Shown here: positions 16,597 to 24,981 of the stretch, piece by piece
How positions within the stretch are numbered: the stretch's first letter is position 1
How the letters are laid out: the number at the start of each line of letters is the position of its first letter
Source: Eubacteriales bacterium
Lineage (GTDB): Bacteria; Bacillota; Clostridia; Lachnospirales; Lachnospiraceae
DNA: 64,000 nt
Direction: 5' to 3'
NCBI GenBank assembly: GCA_030525875.1
Contig: JAUNDV010000001.1
Location: 97,785 to 161,784, forward strand
Notes under the pieces: generated by a model
Database searches by the model: none
What the model saw: only the letters and a program-made list of their open reading frames with translations
Told to the model about the DNA's origin: nothing
Translations under genes and position numbers: made by a program

Positions 16597-17391
16597 ATGA
16601 ATGCATTTTTTAAAAATAAGTATTTAAGATTTTTAAATATAAAAAAGGCCATACGTGAGATGGATGAGCTTAATGAAAAGCTCATGAGAGAAAGAGAAAT
16701 AAAGCAGGAATTCTTCGCAAATGCCAGCCATGAGTTAAAAACTCCAATAACCTCTATAAAAGGTTATGCAGAGCTTTTGGATAGTGGTATGGTCACAGAT
16801 GAAGAAATGAAAAAGGATATGATCAGCAGGATAAAAAAAGAAGCTGACCATATGACAGCTCTCATTTCAGACATATTGGAGGTATCAAAGCTTGAATCCG
16901 GAGAAGAAGAGCCGGAAATCATGTATGTTGATATCAGCCATATGATAAGTGAGCTTATTGAAACCTTCAAGCCAAAGGCAGAAGAAAATAAGGTAAGTAT
17001 TCACAATTATACTAAGGAAAATGTTTATATTTATGCAGATTACAGTCATATTGAAGAAATTGCTTCAAATCTTATAAGTAATGCGATAAGATATAACAGA
17101 AAGTCTGGAAAAATATGGATTAATGCTTATAATGAAGGTAATATGCTCATTTTCAGAGTCAGGGATACAGGAATAGGTATTGCAGATGATGAAAAGGAGA
17201 AGATATTTAACAGATTTTACAGGGTTGATAAAGGCAGGTCTAAGGCAACCGGAGGAACAGGACTGGGACTTTCTATAGTTAAGCATTTGCTGAGCTATTA
17301 CAATGGAACCATAGATGTAAACTCTAAGCAAGGCAGCGGAAGCGAGTTTGTCGTAAGAATTCCATCACATTACAATAAAAAGAAAAATTAA
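16597..17391 (+). CDS. Histidine kinase lacking any membrane segment
   Basis: A 264-residue kinase consisting of little more than the catalytic core: His45 in ASHELKTPITS, N box SNLISNAIRYN, G1 DTGIGI, F box and G2 GTGLGLSIVKH. Only about 40 residues precede the His and they are charged and helical, so there is no sensing domain or anchor. The regulator upstream is complete and ends one base earlier, so this is not an obvious truncation. It must be cytoplasmic or be recruited by a partner. Most PhoR-type kinases are 100-300 residues longer. Confidence 0.88.
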   Translation: MNAFFKNKYLRFLNIKKAIREMDELNEKLMREREIKQEFFANASHELKTPITSIKGYAELLDSGMVTDEEMKKDMISRIKKEADHMTALISDILEVSKLESGEEEPEIMYVDISHMISELIETFKPKAEENKVSIHNYTKENVYIYADYSHIEEIASNLISNAIRYNRKSGKIWINAYNEGNMLIFRVRDTGIGIADDEKEKIFNRFYRVDKGRSKATGGTGLGLSIVKHLLSYYNGTIDVNSKQGSGSEFVVRIPSHYNKKKN

Positions 17392-17451
17392 GTGAAAGGA
17401 TTGCACAGGCTCAAACGTTTATATAGTAGCAAAGGAAGAGTTTTTCTTAAA

Positions 17452-17982
17452 ATGACGAGGCAGGAGAAGTTAGAATACATTGCATCAGTATATATGAAAT
17501 CCATGTGGCAGAAGGCTTATGGGGTTATTTCTGATGCACATGAAGCTGAGGATGTCTGCCAGGAAGCCTTTATTAAAATCATACGTATAATAGATGAAAT
17601 AGAAGATGTAAGCGAGCCAAAAACCAGAGCCCTATGCAATATAATAGCGAAGAATACTGCTATAGATTTTGCCAGAAAAAATGGCAGGGCTGCGCCGACA
17701 GAAGATATTTATCTGGATCTTGAGAGTGAGCCGGAAACCAAGGATACGCCAGAGCAGAATGCCGAGTCTAAGGAAGCTCTTAAAGTCATAGAAGAAGAGA
17801 TAGAAAAGCTCAATGAAAGCTATAGAGATGTTATAAAGCTAAGGTGTCTGTATGAGCTGAGCGCCGAACAGACAGCAGAAATACTTGGATGTAATGCAAA
17901 TACAGTAAATATAAAACTGACACGAGCGAGAAAGCAGCTTAAAGAACGACTGCGGCAAAGAGGCTTTGATTTGCAGGAATAA
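17452..17982 (+). CDS. ECF-type RNA polymerase sigma factor
   Basis: A short sigma factor with region 2 (AYGVISDAHEAEDVCQEAFI) and region 4 (DVIKLRCLYELSAEQTAEIL with HTH NANTVNIKLTRARKQLKERL; extracts). It directs polymerase to a dedicated regulon. The start is uncertain: ATG 17452 gives a 176-residue protein beginning at region 1/2 as in relatives, with AAAGGAAGAG 13 bases upstream, while a GTG at 17392 next to the kinase stop would add 20 basic residues. The next gene probably encodes its inhibitor. Confidence 0.85.
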   Translation: MTRQEKLEYIASVYMKSMWQKAYGVISDAHEAEDVCQEAFIKIIRIIDEIEDVSEPKTRALCNIIAKNTAIDFARKNGRAAPTEDIYLDLESEPETKDTPEQNAESKEALKVIEEEIEKLNESYRDVIKLRCLYELSAEQTAEILGCNANTVNIKLTRARKQLKERLRQRGFDLQE

Positions 17983-18020
17983 TATTTTATAGATAAAATC
18001 ATGAAAGGAGGCCTTGATAA

Positions 18021-18953
18021 ATGAGAAAAGAAGATATCCAGACAGGAAAAGAAAATAAAAGAATCTCAGAAGATATGAAGCTTGATGAGCTGATCAAGGC
18101 TGCACTTTCTGAGATGGAAGATCCGGAAGAGGATGTAGAAACCTGTCATGAGTGGTCTGAGGGCTTTGAGGATAAAATCAAGAATCTAATTGCAAATGCA
18201 GACAATATTATAAATGAACATGAAAATGTTGAAATAAATAAAGATGAATACAGTGATTTGATTGATACAGAAATTAAGTCAATAAATGAAAATAAGCCTG
18301 TTGAGATATCATTTTGGAGAAAAAATAAAAAATCGCTGATAAATGCAGCTTCACTACTTATCATTTTTGGTATAGGTGTCTATGGAATGAAGTCTGCCGG
18401 TTTATTTGGGACAGCTGCCAAGAGTGCAGAAGCTGTACCTGAGGTGGCAGCAGAAATTGCAGAGTATGGAGTAAATTCAGAAGCGGACATAGAGCCAAAG
18501 GCTACAAATGAGCCGGAAGCGGTCTCTGCAAACAGAGCAGCAGAGCCAAGACTGAAGGTGGCCACTGCGGAAACAGAGCAGGTGATTGAACCTCAGGTAC
18601 CTCAGGCGTTTTCAGCGGCACCTGCAAATATAGCCGAAGATAATAATGTAGCCGCTATATTTGATGAGGTAGAAGCTGTAAGCGGACTCGATTTTGAAGT
18701 AGATGAGGAGAGTCTTAATGCTTCAGAAGTGACTTACGAGGTGCCTGAAAGCGGAGATATAGAGATAAGATATTTTAGTAATAGACTTGGGACTAAAGTT
18801 GTGCTTGATATCTGCTCAGACAAACAGGATACTGCCAAGGAAGATAGCTTTGAAAAGGCAGGAAAGTTTATAAGTATAACATTTGAAAATGAAAATATAG
18901 AAGCTTCACTTAAGAATGCTGAAATAGAAAAGTGGAAGAGCTTCATTAAATAA
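18021..18953 (+). CDS. Putative anti-sigma factor / one-TM membrane protein
   Basis: A 310-residue protein encoded 38 bases after the ECF sigma gene behind a good AAAGGAGG site. Residues 1-100 are acidic and likely cytoplasmic, 106-122 is a single membrane segment, and the outer part has an Ala/Glu/Pro-rich linker (about 132-215) before a folded C-terminal region of about 90 residues. No zinc-type anti-sigma motif (HX3CX2C) is present. Position and topology make it the likely membrane-bound inhibitor or sensor of the sigma factor, but the family is not recognised. Confidence 0.6.
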   Translation: MRKEDIQTGKENKRISEDMKLDELIKAALSEMEDPEEDVETCHEWSEGFEDKIKNLIANADNIINEHENVEINKDEYSDLIDTEIKSINENKPVEISFWRKNKKSLINAASLLIIFGIGVYGMKSAGLFGTAAKSAEAVPEVAAEIAEYGVNSEADIEPKATNEPEAVSANRAAEPRLKVATAETEQVIEPQVPQAFSAAPANIAEDNNVAAIFDEVEAVSGLDFEVDEESLNASEVTYEVPESGDIEIRYFSNRLGTKVVLDICSDKQDTAKEDSFEKAGKFISITFENENIEASLKNAEIEKWKSFIK

Positions 18954-19046
18954 AACGGTATCGCAGGACGTATAAGAGCACTTAAAATCCGCAAAAGGAT
19001 TGTGTGACAGTATAAGAGGCCTGGCAATACCGTTTTTATTTTTTTA
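18953..19046 (+). terminator. Branched terminator after the sigma/anti-sigma pair
   Basis: AAACGGTAT (18953-18961) pairs with ATACCGTTT (19027-19035), followed by TTATTTTTTT. Unlike a simple terminator the loop is 65 nt and contains its own hairpin (AATCC-GCAAAA-GGATT) and two copies of TATAAGAG. It sits between convergent genes. Confidence 0.65.
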
Positions 19047-19667
19047 ATCGATATCTGAATATTTTAGGCCAAGGCTTTCTGCATCATAATCAAGTCCCTT
19101 GGTAATATTGAGGAGCCCTTTTACATATGAAAACATTTCAGCTTCGCCCTCCTCCTTGAGAACATAGAGGGCTTTCTCTAAAACAGCTCTTGTGTCCTTG
19201 TTCATTATCAGTCTGTGTCTGGAATTATAATAATAATTCCATGCATCAGCATTTGTGTATTTTGAACCATTGTAGGCAATACACGCAGCACGTCTGTCAC
19301 ATATCATTTCAGCCACATATCTCATCGGCATTTTACAGCCAATCATTTTTTCAGCTGGATTCAAGGAAAAATCAATCCAATATTCAAAATGATGTTTATT
19401 TCGTCCCTTGTGGTGGAGCCAGGCTCTTGAATAGCCATAGAGTCTGCGTTCGATATTATTAGGGGACATATAACCATTGTAGTACCTGACACTTGGGATA
19501 AATTCGGATAAGGAAAATTTACTCATATCGTGGAGAAGTCCCTGCTTATAAAGTCCAAGTCTGAAGCACCCCTGTGCCACATAATATTTATGAATGCTGA
19601 CTGTTTTTATATGTCCAAAGAAACGTCCTAATATAGATTTATCTGCTTTGTAATCTGGAGACTGCAT
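19044..19667 (-). CDS. DUF5662 family protein
   Basis: A 207-residue soluble protein. GLLHDMSKFSLSEF, WLHHKGRNKHHFEYW and MPMRYVAEMICDRRAA are conserved blocks of this family, rich in His and Asp and suggestive of a metal-binding helical fold. Function is unknown. It is transcribed alone, divergent from thymidine kinase and ending inside the shared terminator region. Confidence 0.75.
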   Translation of the reverse strand: MQSPDYKADKSILGRFFGHIKTVSIHKYYVAQGCFRLGLYKQGLLHDMSKFSLSEFIPSVRYYNGYMSPNNIERRLYGYSRAWLHHKGRNKHHFEYWIDFSLNPAEKMIGCKMPMRYVAEMICDRRAACIAYNGSKYTNADAWNYYYNSRHRLIMNKDTRAVLEKALYVLKEEGEAEMFSYVKGLLNITKGLDYDAESLGLKYSDID

Positions 19668-19817
19668 AGTCTGAAGCTGTCCTTTCCTGAAAATAAATTA
19701 AATATAAATAAGATTATATCAGTTTTTTGTCGTTATGCTACAGTCTTAATTACGATTCGTTTTACGCCTTAATGATAAACGAAGGCATTTTCATGTAATA
19801 ATTGTAGGAAATAGACC

Positions 19818-19846
19818 TTGAAAATAAATACTCTAAATAATAGAAT
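19818..19846 (+). promoter_or_regulatory. Possible promoter of tdk
   Basis: TTGAAA (19818-19823), 17 bp, TAGAAT (19841-19846), about 45 bases before the start codon. The rest of the 224-base gap between the divergent genes shows nothing else I can name. Confidence 0.4.
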
Positions 19847-19891
19847 ATACTGGATAGGCATCTATCAGAATATTGAATTGAGGGTTTTGAA

Positions 19892-20458
19892 ATGGCAAAG
19901 TTATACTTTAGATATGGTGCAATGGGCTCGTCTAAAACAGCTAATATATTGATGGTAAGATATAATTACCTTGAAAAGGGACTTAATCCCTTGCTCATTA
20001 AGCCGGGAATTGATGTCAGAGATGGGCAGAATATAGTAAAATCGAGAATGGGACTGGATGCGCCATGTGAGCTTTTTGAGAATTTCAGAAAGTTGTCTAA
20101 GGAAAAAATCTCAGAATACCATGCTATTTTGGTTGATGAAGCGCAGTTTTTAAGTGCAGAGGATGTGGATTATCTTACAGAGATAGTTGATGAGCTTGGT
20201 AAGCCGGTGCTTTGCTATGGACTCAAGACAGATTTTACAGGTCATCTCTTTGAGGGAAGCAAGAGACTTTTGGAGCTGGCTGATGTAATAGAGGAAGTGC
20301 CTACAGTGTGCTGGTGTGGAAAAAGAGCACATTTTAATGCAAGATTTGATGAAGAGGGAAATGTTCTTCATCATGGAGAGCAGGTTGTGATGGGAGCTAA
20401 TGAGCAATACACATCACTATGCAGAAAACATTATAAAGAAGGGAAAATTAGGCCATAA
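19892..20458 (+). CDS. tdk: Thymidine kinase (type II)
   Basis: Phosphorylates thymidine with ATP for salvage. The P loop is GAMGSSKTA (near residue 10), Walker B is ILVDEAQFL and the structural zinc site uses CWCGKRAHFNAR and CRKHY near the C terminus. Length (188) and order of motifs are normal for the bacterial/poxvirus-type enzyme. DUF2156 and GNAT genes follow closely on the same strand. Confidence 0.94.
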   Translation: MAKLYFRYGAMGSSKTANILMVRYNYLEKGLNPLLIKPGIDVRDGQNIVKSRMGLDAPCELFENFRKLSKEKISEYHAILVDEAQFLSAEDVDYLTEIVDELGKPVLCYGLKTDFTGHLFEGSKRLLELADVIEEVPTVCWCGKRAHFNARFDEEGNVLHHGEQVVMGANEQYTSLCRKHYKEGKIRP

Positions 20459-20471
20459 GGGCAAAATAAAT

Positions 20472-21455
20472 ATGTTTGATTTAAATAAAATTAAATTTAC
20501 ACCATATGAAGCAGAGGATGTAGAAAAACTGAAGGAATACTTTTACATGAGACCTAATAAGTCATGTGACAGTGCACCTCTTGACAGCTTCATTTGGAGA
20601 AATTACTACAAGGTACAAAAGTGTGTTATAGAAAATGAATGTTGTATGATGATGCTTGAAAAGGAAGAGGGCTACGCAGGCTGTGTGCCTATGTGTGATG
20701 AGGCTAAGCTTCCAGAGTACTTCAAGCTTCAGGAAAAATATTTTAATGAGGTATTAAATTCACCATTTCAGATTTATCTGGCTGATGAAGAAGGCGTTGA
20801 AGTGCTTAAAAATGCCGGTGCACTCGACAACTACGAGGTATCAGAGGAAGAAGATCTCAAAGACTATCTCTATGAGGGAGAAAAGCTGAGGACTCTTGCA
20901 GGAAAGAAGCTTTCAAAGAAGAGAAATCATATAAATAAATTTAAGCAGCTCTATGAAGGCAGATGGGAGTATAGAAGACTTACTAAAGAGGACAAGCTTA
21001 TAATGCTTGCCATGCTTACTTCATGGAAGCTTAATAAGGATGAAACAAGTGAGGGAGAAGGCATAAATGAAAATGAAGAAAGCTTTGATGCCATGGAATC
21101 ACTTGATGCAGAGATCTTAGGAGTACACGATATTCTTAACAATGATAGTGTTTTTGAGAATGTAAGAGTTGGCGGCATTTTTATAGATGGAGAGCTTAAG
21201 GCCTTTAGTATAGGAAATTATAATCCAAGGGAAAAGATGGCTATAATAGATATAGAGAAAGCTGATCCTGAAATTCCGGGACTCTATCAGATGATAAACC
21301 AGCAGTTTTTGATCAATGAATTTCCAGAGGCAGAGCTTGTAAACAGAGAGGATGATGTTGGACTTCAGGGTCTTAGAAAGGCTAAGCTTTCATATTATCC
21401 TTCAGGCTATGAGAGAAAGTATATGCTTAAGCAAAAGGATTTTATTGCAAGATGA
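20472..21455 (+). CDS. DUF2156 (GNAT-fold) protein
   Basis: A 327-residue cytosolic protein related to the phosphatidylglycerol lysyltransferase C-terminal domain. The first residues (LNKIKFTPYEAEDVEKL), the AGKKLSKKRNHINKF block and the final YYPSGYERKYML are standard for clostridial members. The acetyl- or aminoacyl-type substrate is unknown. The ATG at 20472 begins with the expected family N terminus. It overlaps the next gene by 4 bases (ATGA). Confidence 0.85.
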   Translation: MFDLNKIKFTPYEAEDVEKLKEYFYMRPNKSCDSAPLDSFIWRNYYKVQKCVIENECCMMMLEKEEGYAGCVPMCDEAKLPEYFKLQEKYFNEVLNSPFQIYLADEEGVEVLKNAGALDNYEVSEEEDLKDYLYEGEKLRTLAGKKLSKKRNHINKFKQLYEGRWEYRRLTKEDKLIMLAMLTSWKLNKDETSEGEGINENEESFDAMESLDAEILGVHDILNNDSVFENVRVGGIFIDGELKAFSIGNYNPREKMAIIDIEKADPEIPGLYQMINQQFLINEFPEAELVNREDDVGLQGLRKAKLSYYPSGYERKYMLKQKDFIAR

Positions 21456-21952
21456 TTAGATTTTTGAATAAAGACGAGTATGGAAGAACCAGAGAACTGT
21501 TTAAAGCCTGCTTTATGGATGATGAATTTGAGGCAGAGTATTACGCTGAAAATGGAGCAGTGCAGCAGCATAGAATTGCTGTTGTTGAAGAAGATGGAAA
21601 GATAATAGCAATGCTTCACCTTGCACCAATGCAGGCAATATATCCGGATGGACATACGGAAAATACAGAATATATACTGTGTGTTGGAACAGATCCAGAG
21701 TTCAGACATAGAGGATATATGGATGAGCTTATGAAATGGACAGAAAAAATGCTCATAGATGAAGGATTTAAGTGGACTTTCCTTGTTGCCGTAAATAAAG
21801 ATATATATAGACATCTGGGATATGTATATGACTGGCGTTTTAATAAAGATGAGGCAGAGTTGCTTTTTGCGGATGAAGGACTTACAGACTGCTCAGCAAA
21901 GCTTCTTTCTGGGGAAACATTTTCAGTGCCAGAGAGACTTAAAAAGCTATAA
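21452..21952 (+). CDS. GNAT-family acetyltransferase
   Basis: A 166-residue N-acetyltransferase. The acetyl-CoA pyrophosphate loop is in VGTDPEFRHRGYMDELM, and the domain starts MIRFLNKDEYGRTRELF as in Eis-like sterol carrier GNATs. Its start codon overlaps the stop of the DUF2156 gene, so translation is coupled and the two may act together. The target is unknown. Confidence 0.85.
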   Translation: MIRFLNKDEYGRTRELFKACFMDDEFEAEYYAENGAVQQHRIAVVEEDGKIIAMLHLAPMQAIYPDGHTENTEYILCVGTDPEFRHRGYMDELMKWTEKMLIDEGFKWTFLVAVNKDIYRHLGYVYDWRFNKDEAELLFADEGLTDCSAKLLSGETFSVPERLKKL

Positions 21953-22073
21953 GAAAAGATTTTCGTAAGACAAATATAAAAGCTGGTATAGAAATCACAA
22001 TATTGCATAACTAATTTCTTTATTATAAAGGTATTTTCGGCATATTTTTATTTGGGAATAAATTACAGATGGC

Positions 22074-22102
22074 TTGATTAAAAAAAATATTTCTGATATA
22101 CT
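22074..22102 (+). promoter_or_regulatory. Promoter of the rpsF-ssb-rpsR operon
   Basis: TTGATT (22074-22079), a spacer of exactly 17 bp and TATACT (22097-22102). Transcription from about 22109 gives an 80-base leader. Confidence 0.8.
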
Positions 22103-22143
22103 ATTAATCCGTGACATATTATATTGACACATAATTATCCTTG

Positions 22144-22170
22144 CTCCTGTGGCTTACAGGGGCCGGAGAC
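22144..22170 (+). promoter_or_regulatory. Probable S6:S18 autoregulatory leader of rpsF
   Basis: CCTGT-GGCTT-ACAGG forms a hairpin extended below a one-sided bulge GGCCGG by CT/AG. In many bacteria the S6:S18 complex binds a bulged CCG in the rpsF leader to shut down its own translation; here CCG is at 22163-22165, ending 24 bases before the start codon and just before the AGGAGGG site. Confidence 0.5.
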
Positions 22171-22189
22171 CAAAAGGAGGGAAACACAC

Positions 22190-22477
22190 ATGAATAAGTA
22201 TGAGGTTACAGTTATTCTTAGTGCGAAGCTCGATGACGAAGCCAGAACTGCGGCTCTTGAGAAGATCAAGGGATACATCACCCGTTACAACGGAACCGTA
22301 GGAGAGATTGATGAGTGGGGCAAGAAGAGACTTGCATATGACATCCAGCATCAGAATGAGGGCTACTACTACATCATCAACTTCGAGGGCGATAAGGAGA
22401 CACCAAACGAGCTTGAGTCTCAGATTCGCATAATGGAGCCTGTTCTTAGATACTTAGTTGTTAGAAAAGAAGACTAA
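22190..22477 (+). CDS. rpsF: 30S ribosomal protein S6
   Basis: A 95-residue protein beginning MNKYEVTVILSAKLDDEA and containing the GKKRLAYDI and RYLVVRKED segments typical of S6. The ATG at 22190 lies 9 bases after AAAGGAGGG; the frame extends upstream to 22124 but that part overlaps the leader hairpin. S6 binds S18 and 16S rRNA in the platform of the small subunit. The order rpsF-ssb-rpsR is classical. Confidence 0.96.
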   Translation: MNKYEVTVILSAKLDDEARTAALEKIKGYITRYNGTVGEIDEWGKKRLAYDIQHQNEGYYYIINFEGDKETPNELESQIRIMEPVLRYLVVRKED

Positions 22478-22495
22478 GAAAGAAAGAGTGATTAT

Positions 22496-22960
22496 ATGAA
22501 TAAAGTTATCTTAATGGGCAGATTAACAAGAGATCCGGATATACGTTATACACAGTCTGATCCGGTAATGGCAATAGCAAGATTCACTTTGGCTGTTGAC
22601 AGAAGACGTTCTTCACAGGATGGACAGAGAGAGGCTGATTTTATCAGCTGTGTTTCATTTGGAAGACAGGCAGAATTTGCTGAGAGATACTTACATCAGG
22701 GCACTAAGATTGTGGTTACAGGCCGCATTCAGACAGGCAGCTATACTAACAAGGATGGTAATAAGATCTACACAACAGATGTAATTGTTGAGGATCAGGA
22801 GTTTGCTGAATCAAAGGCAGCTTCAGAGGGAAGAAGTGGAAGCTACAACAACAGTGGTTTTGGCGGATTCGGAGGATCATCAGATATGGGAACATCTGTA
22901 GGTGATGGATTTATGAACATCCCGGATGGAGTAGAAGACGAGGGATTACCTTTCAACTAA
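22496..22960 (+). CDS. ssb: Single-stranded DNA-binding protein
   Basis: An OB-fold protein of 154 residues ([37 protein letters not shown]; extracts), a Gly/Ser-rich linker with GFGGFGG, and the acidic C-terminal tip ending LPFN, which binds replication partners such as PriA and RecO. It protects ssDNA at replication forks and lies between the S6 and S18 genes as in most Firmicutes. Confidence 0.96.
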   Translation: MNKVILMGRLTRDPDIRYTQSDPVMAIARFTLAVDRRRSSQDGQREADFISCVSFGRQAEFAERYLHQGTKIVVTGRIQTGSYTNKDGNKIYTTDVIVEDQEFAESKAASEGRSGSYNNSGFGGFGGSSDMGTSVGDGFMNIPDGVEDEGLPFN

Positions 22961-23000
22961 TCTATTTCAAAATTTTAAGAATAACAAGGAGGACATACCG

Positions 23001-23273
23001 ATGGCATTTCAGAAGGCTGAAGGCAAAGAGGCTGGTGCTCGTCCAAAGAGAATGGGCGGATTCCGTAGAAGACGTAAGGTTTGCGTATTCTGCAGCGAGA
23101 AGGCAAAGCCAATTGATTATAAAGATGTTGCAACATTAAAGAAGTATATCTCTGAGAGAGGAAAGATTCTTCCTAGAAGAATTACAGGAAACTGTGCTAA
23201 GCATCAGAGAGAGCTTACAGTTGCTATCAAGAGAGCAAGACATCTTGCACTTCTTCCATATACAGTAGAATAA
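23001..23273 (+). CDS. rpsR: 30S ribosomal protein S18
   Basis: A 90-residue basic protein. [29 protein letters not shown] and [21 protein letters not shown] (extracts) are the S18 signature. A CXXC and a later CXXH suggest the zinc-binding form. Partner of S6 in the 30S platform and in the autoregulatory complex. Confidence 0.97.
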   Translation: MAFQKAEGKEAGARPKRMGGFRRRRKVCVFCSEKAKPIDYKDVATLKKYISERGKILPRRITGNCAKHQRELTVAIKRARHLALLPYTVE

Positions 23274-23291
23274 ATAAAAATGTATATAAGC

Positions 23292-23323
23292 TATGGTCCC
23301 ACATAAAGTGGGGCCATATTTTT
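23292..23323 (+). terminator. Terminator of the rpsF operon
   Basis: An 11-bp stem (TATGGTCCCAC with GTGGGGCCATA, 23292-23302 with 23308-23318; one G-T pair) followed by TTTTT. Confidence 0.9.
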
Positions 23324-23362
23324 AGCTTATAAGACTTTGTAAGATATACCTGTAAATAATTA

Positions 23363-23408
23363 GGACATCGCCTGATCATTTCTTTATGATTTAGCGATGT
23401 CCTTTTTT
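23363..23408. terminator. Second hairpin, terminator near the end of nox
   Basis: Perfect 9-bp arms GGACATCGC/GCGATGTCC (23363-23371 with 23394-23402) and a TTTTTT run on the + side. It lies 8 bases beyond the nox stop codon and may serve both directions. Confidence 0.7.
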
Positions 23409-23415
23409 GTTTTAA

Positions 23416-24744
23416 TTATTTTGCATTAAGTGCAGCCATTGTAATGTAGTTATATGGCTGGTTGAAATGTGGAAGGAAGAAGATGTCCATGAGTTTCATC
23501 TTATCTATTGTAACCTTTTCCTCAATTGCAAGTGAGAACATATGAATTCCCATTGAAATATCTTCAGCTGATGACATTTGTGCACCAACTATTCTGCGGC
23601 TTTCTGTTTCATAAACTATACGTATTTTTACCTTTGCATTTTCCTTCATAAATGCAGGTCTCTGGAAGTCCTCATAGTCTGTCCAGCTTACATCTAAGCC
23701 GTTCTTTTTAGCGGCCTTGACAGAAAGTCCGGTTGAAACAAGGTGCTGTCCAAATACAGATATTCCGTTAGAACCTTGAACGCCCTGAGCTTCTACAGGA
23801 TTGCCTGCTATATTGTGAGCTGCAACTATACCTGATCTGATAGCATTTGTGGCAAGTGCTATATATGTTTCCTTCTGAAGGGCATTGGAGTAGATAGTAG
23901 CGCAGTCTCCGATTGCATATACATCAGGATCGCTGGTCTGCTGATGTGAATCTACCTTATATGCACCAGCAGCGCCAAGTTCAAGATGATTTTTGCCGAG
24001 GAGATTGTTAGGTCTGAATCCAATTGCGTTTATTACAAGCTGAACCGGATATGAGCCCTTATCTGTTACAATTCTTTCAACCTTTCCGTTGCCCTCATAT
24101 GCGGTAACTCTCTCACCAAGTCTGAGGTTTACACCATTATCTGAAAGAGCCTTGTCCATATCAGATGAGAACCACTCGTCATAATAGCTTGCAAGTGTAG
24201 TTGGCTCAATTTCAAAAAGGTAAACCTCTTTTCCTCTGCGCTTTGCTGCTTCTGCAATCTCAACTCCGATATATCCAGCACCTATAACTGCTACAGCCTT
24301 GACTTCATCTGAAGAAATCTGTCTGTCAACTTCCTGTCCATCCTGAAATTTCTTGAGGAAATTAATACCAGGGAGATCATTTCCAGGAAGCTCAGGGTTG
24401 ATAGGAATAGAACCCGGTGCAAGTATCAGTTTGTCATAGCTTTCTGAAAATGCATTTCCGTCCTTATCTTCACCGTATACTATCTTATTTTCAAAATCAA
24501 CCTTGGTTACAGTGGTCTCCATCATAACCTTAGCGCCCTTCTTTTCAAAGGCTTCTTCATTTGTATAGAATAGCTTCTCATATGAATCGATCTGACGGCC
24601 AACCCAGAGAGCAGTTCCACAGCCGAGATAACTGATATTGGTATTCTTGTCTATCATAACTACTTCGTTGCCAGGGTAGTTATCTAAAAGTGTATTGGCT
24701 GCGGCAATTCCGCCATGGTTGGTACCTACTATAACTGTTTTCAT
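23416..24744 (-). CDS. nox: NADH oxidase / CoA-disulfide reductase family flavoprotein
   Basis: A 442-residue FAD- and NAD-dependent enzyme. It begins MKTVIVGTNHGGIAAA (FAD site), has the redox-active Cys42 in SYLGCGTALWVG, an NAD-binding GAGYIGVEIAEAA in the middle, and the second FAD motif DVYAIGDCAT. Single-Cys enzymes of this type reduce O2 to water and protect anaerobes from traces of oxygen; the close homologue CoA-disulfide reductase cannot be fully excluded. AAGGAGG lies before the start. Divergent from a HAD gene. Confidence 0.88.
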   Translation of the reverse strand: MKTVIVGTNHGGIAAANTLLDNYPGNEVVMIDKNTNISYLGCGTALWVGRQIDSYEKLFYTNEEAFEKKGAKVMMETTVTKVDFENKIVYGEDKDGNAFSESYDKLILAPGSIPINPELPGNDLPGINFLKKFQDGQEVDRQISSDEVKAVAVIGAGYIGVEIAEAAKRRGKEVYLFEIEPTTLASYYDEWFSSDMDKALSDNGVNLRLGERVTAYEGNGKVERIVTDKGSYPVQLVINAIGFRPNNLLGKNHLELGAAGAYKVDSHQQTSDPDVYAIGDCATIYSNALQKETYIALATNAIRSGIVAAHNIAGNPVEAQGVQGSNGISVFGQHLVSTGLSVKAAKKNGLDVSWTDYEDFQRPAFMKENAKVKIRIVYETESRRIVGAQMSSAEDISMGIHMFSLAIEEKVTIDKMKLMDIFFLPHFNQPYNYITMAALNAK

Positions 24745-24899
24745 GATTAAAATCCTCCTTGATTATTCTGTAGCTTTGTACATATAAGTAATTATAAAAT
24801 ATTGTGTTATGTATTTAAAGATTCGAATTTATATATTATAATAAAACTAAATCATATATAAACAATAGGAATTTGTCCTTAGCGATATAATATCCTATT

Positions 24900-24951
24900 T
24901 TGTCAAAGAATGCAATCACAAATTGTCAAAAAATGAACAATCATGTAAAAT
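24900..24951 (+). promoter_or_regulatory. Promoter region with TTGTCA direct repeats upstream of the HAD gene
   Basis: TTGTCAAAGAATG at 24900 and TTGTCAAAAAATG at 24923 are a 23-bp-spaced direct repeat. The second copy also supplies a -35 box 17 bp before TAAAAT (24946-24951). The 237-base gap between the divergent nox and HAD genes is otherwise plain AT-rich sequence. Confidence 0.5.
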
Positions 24952-24981
24952 ATAATAAATATCCGTAGGAGAAACGTTAAA

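Noticed and set aside
17392-17451. GTG start for the sigma factor directly behind the kinase stop.
   Set aside because: No ribosome site precedes it and the added 20 residues are not typical of ECF sigma factors; ATG 17452 is preferred, with some doubt.
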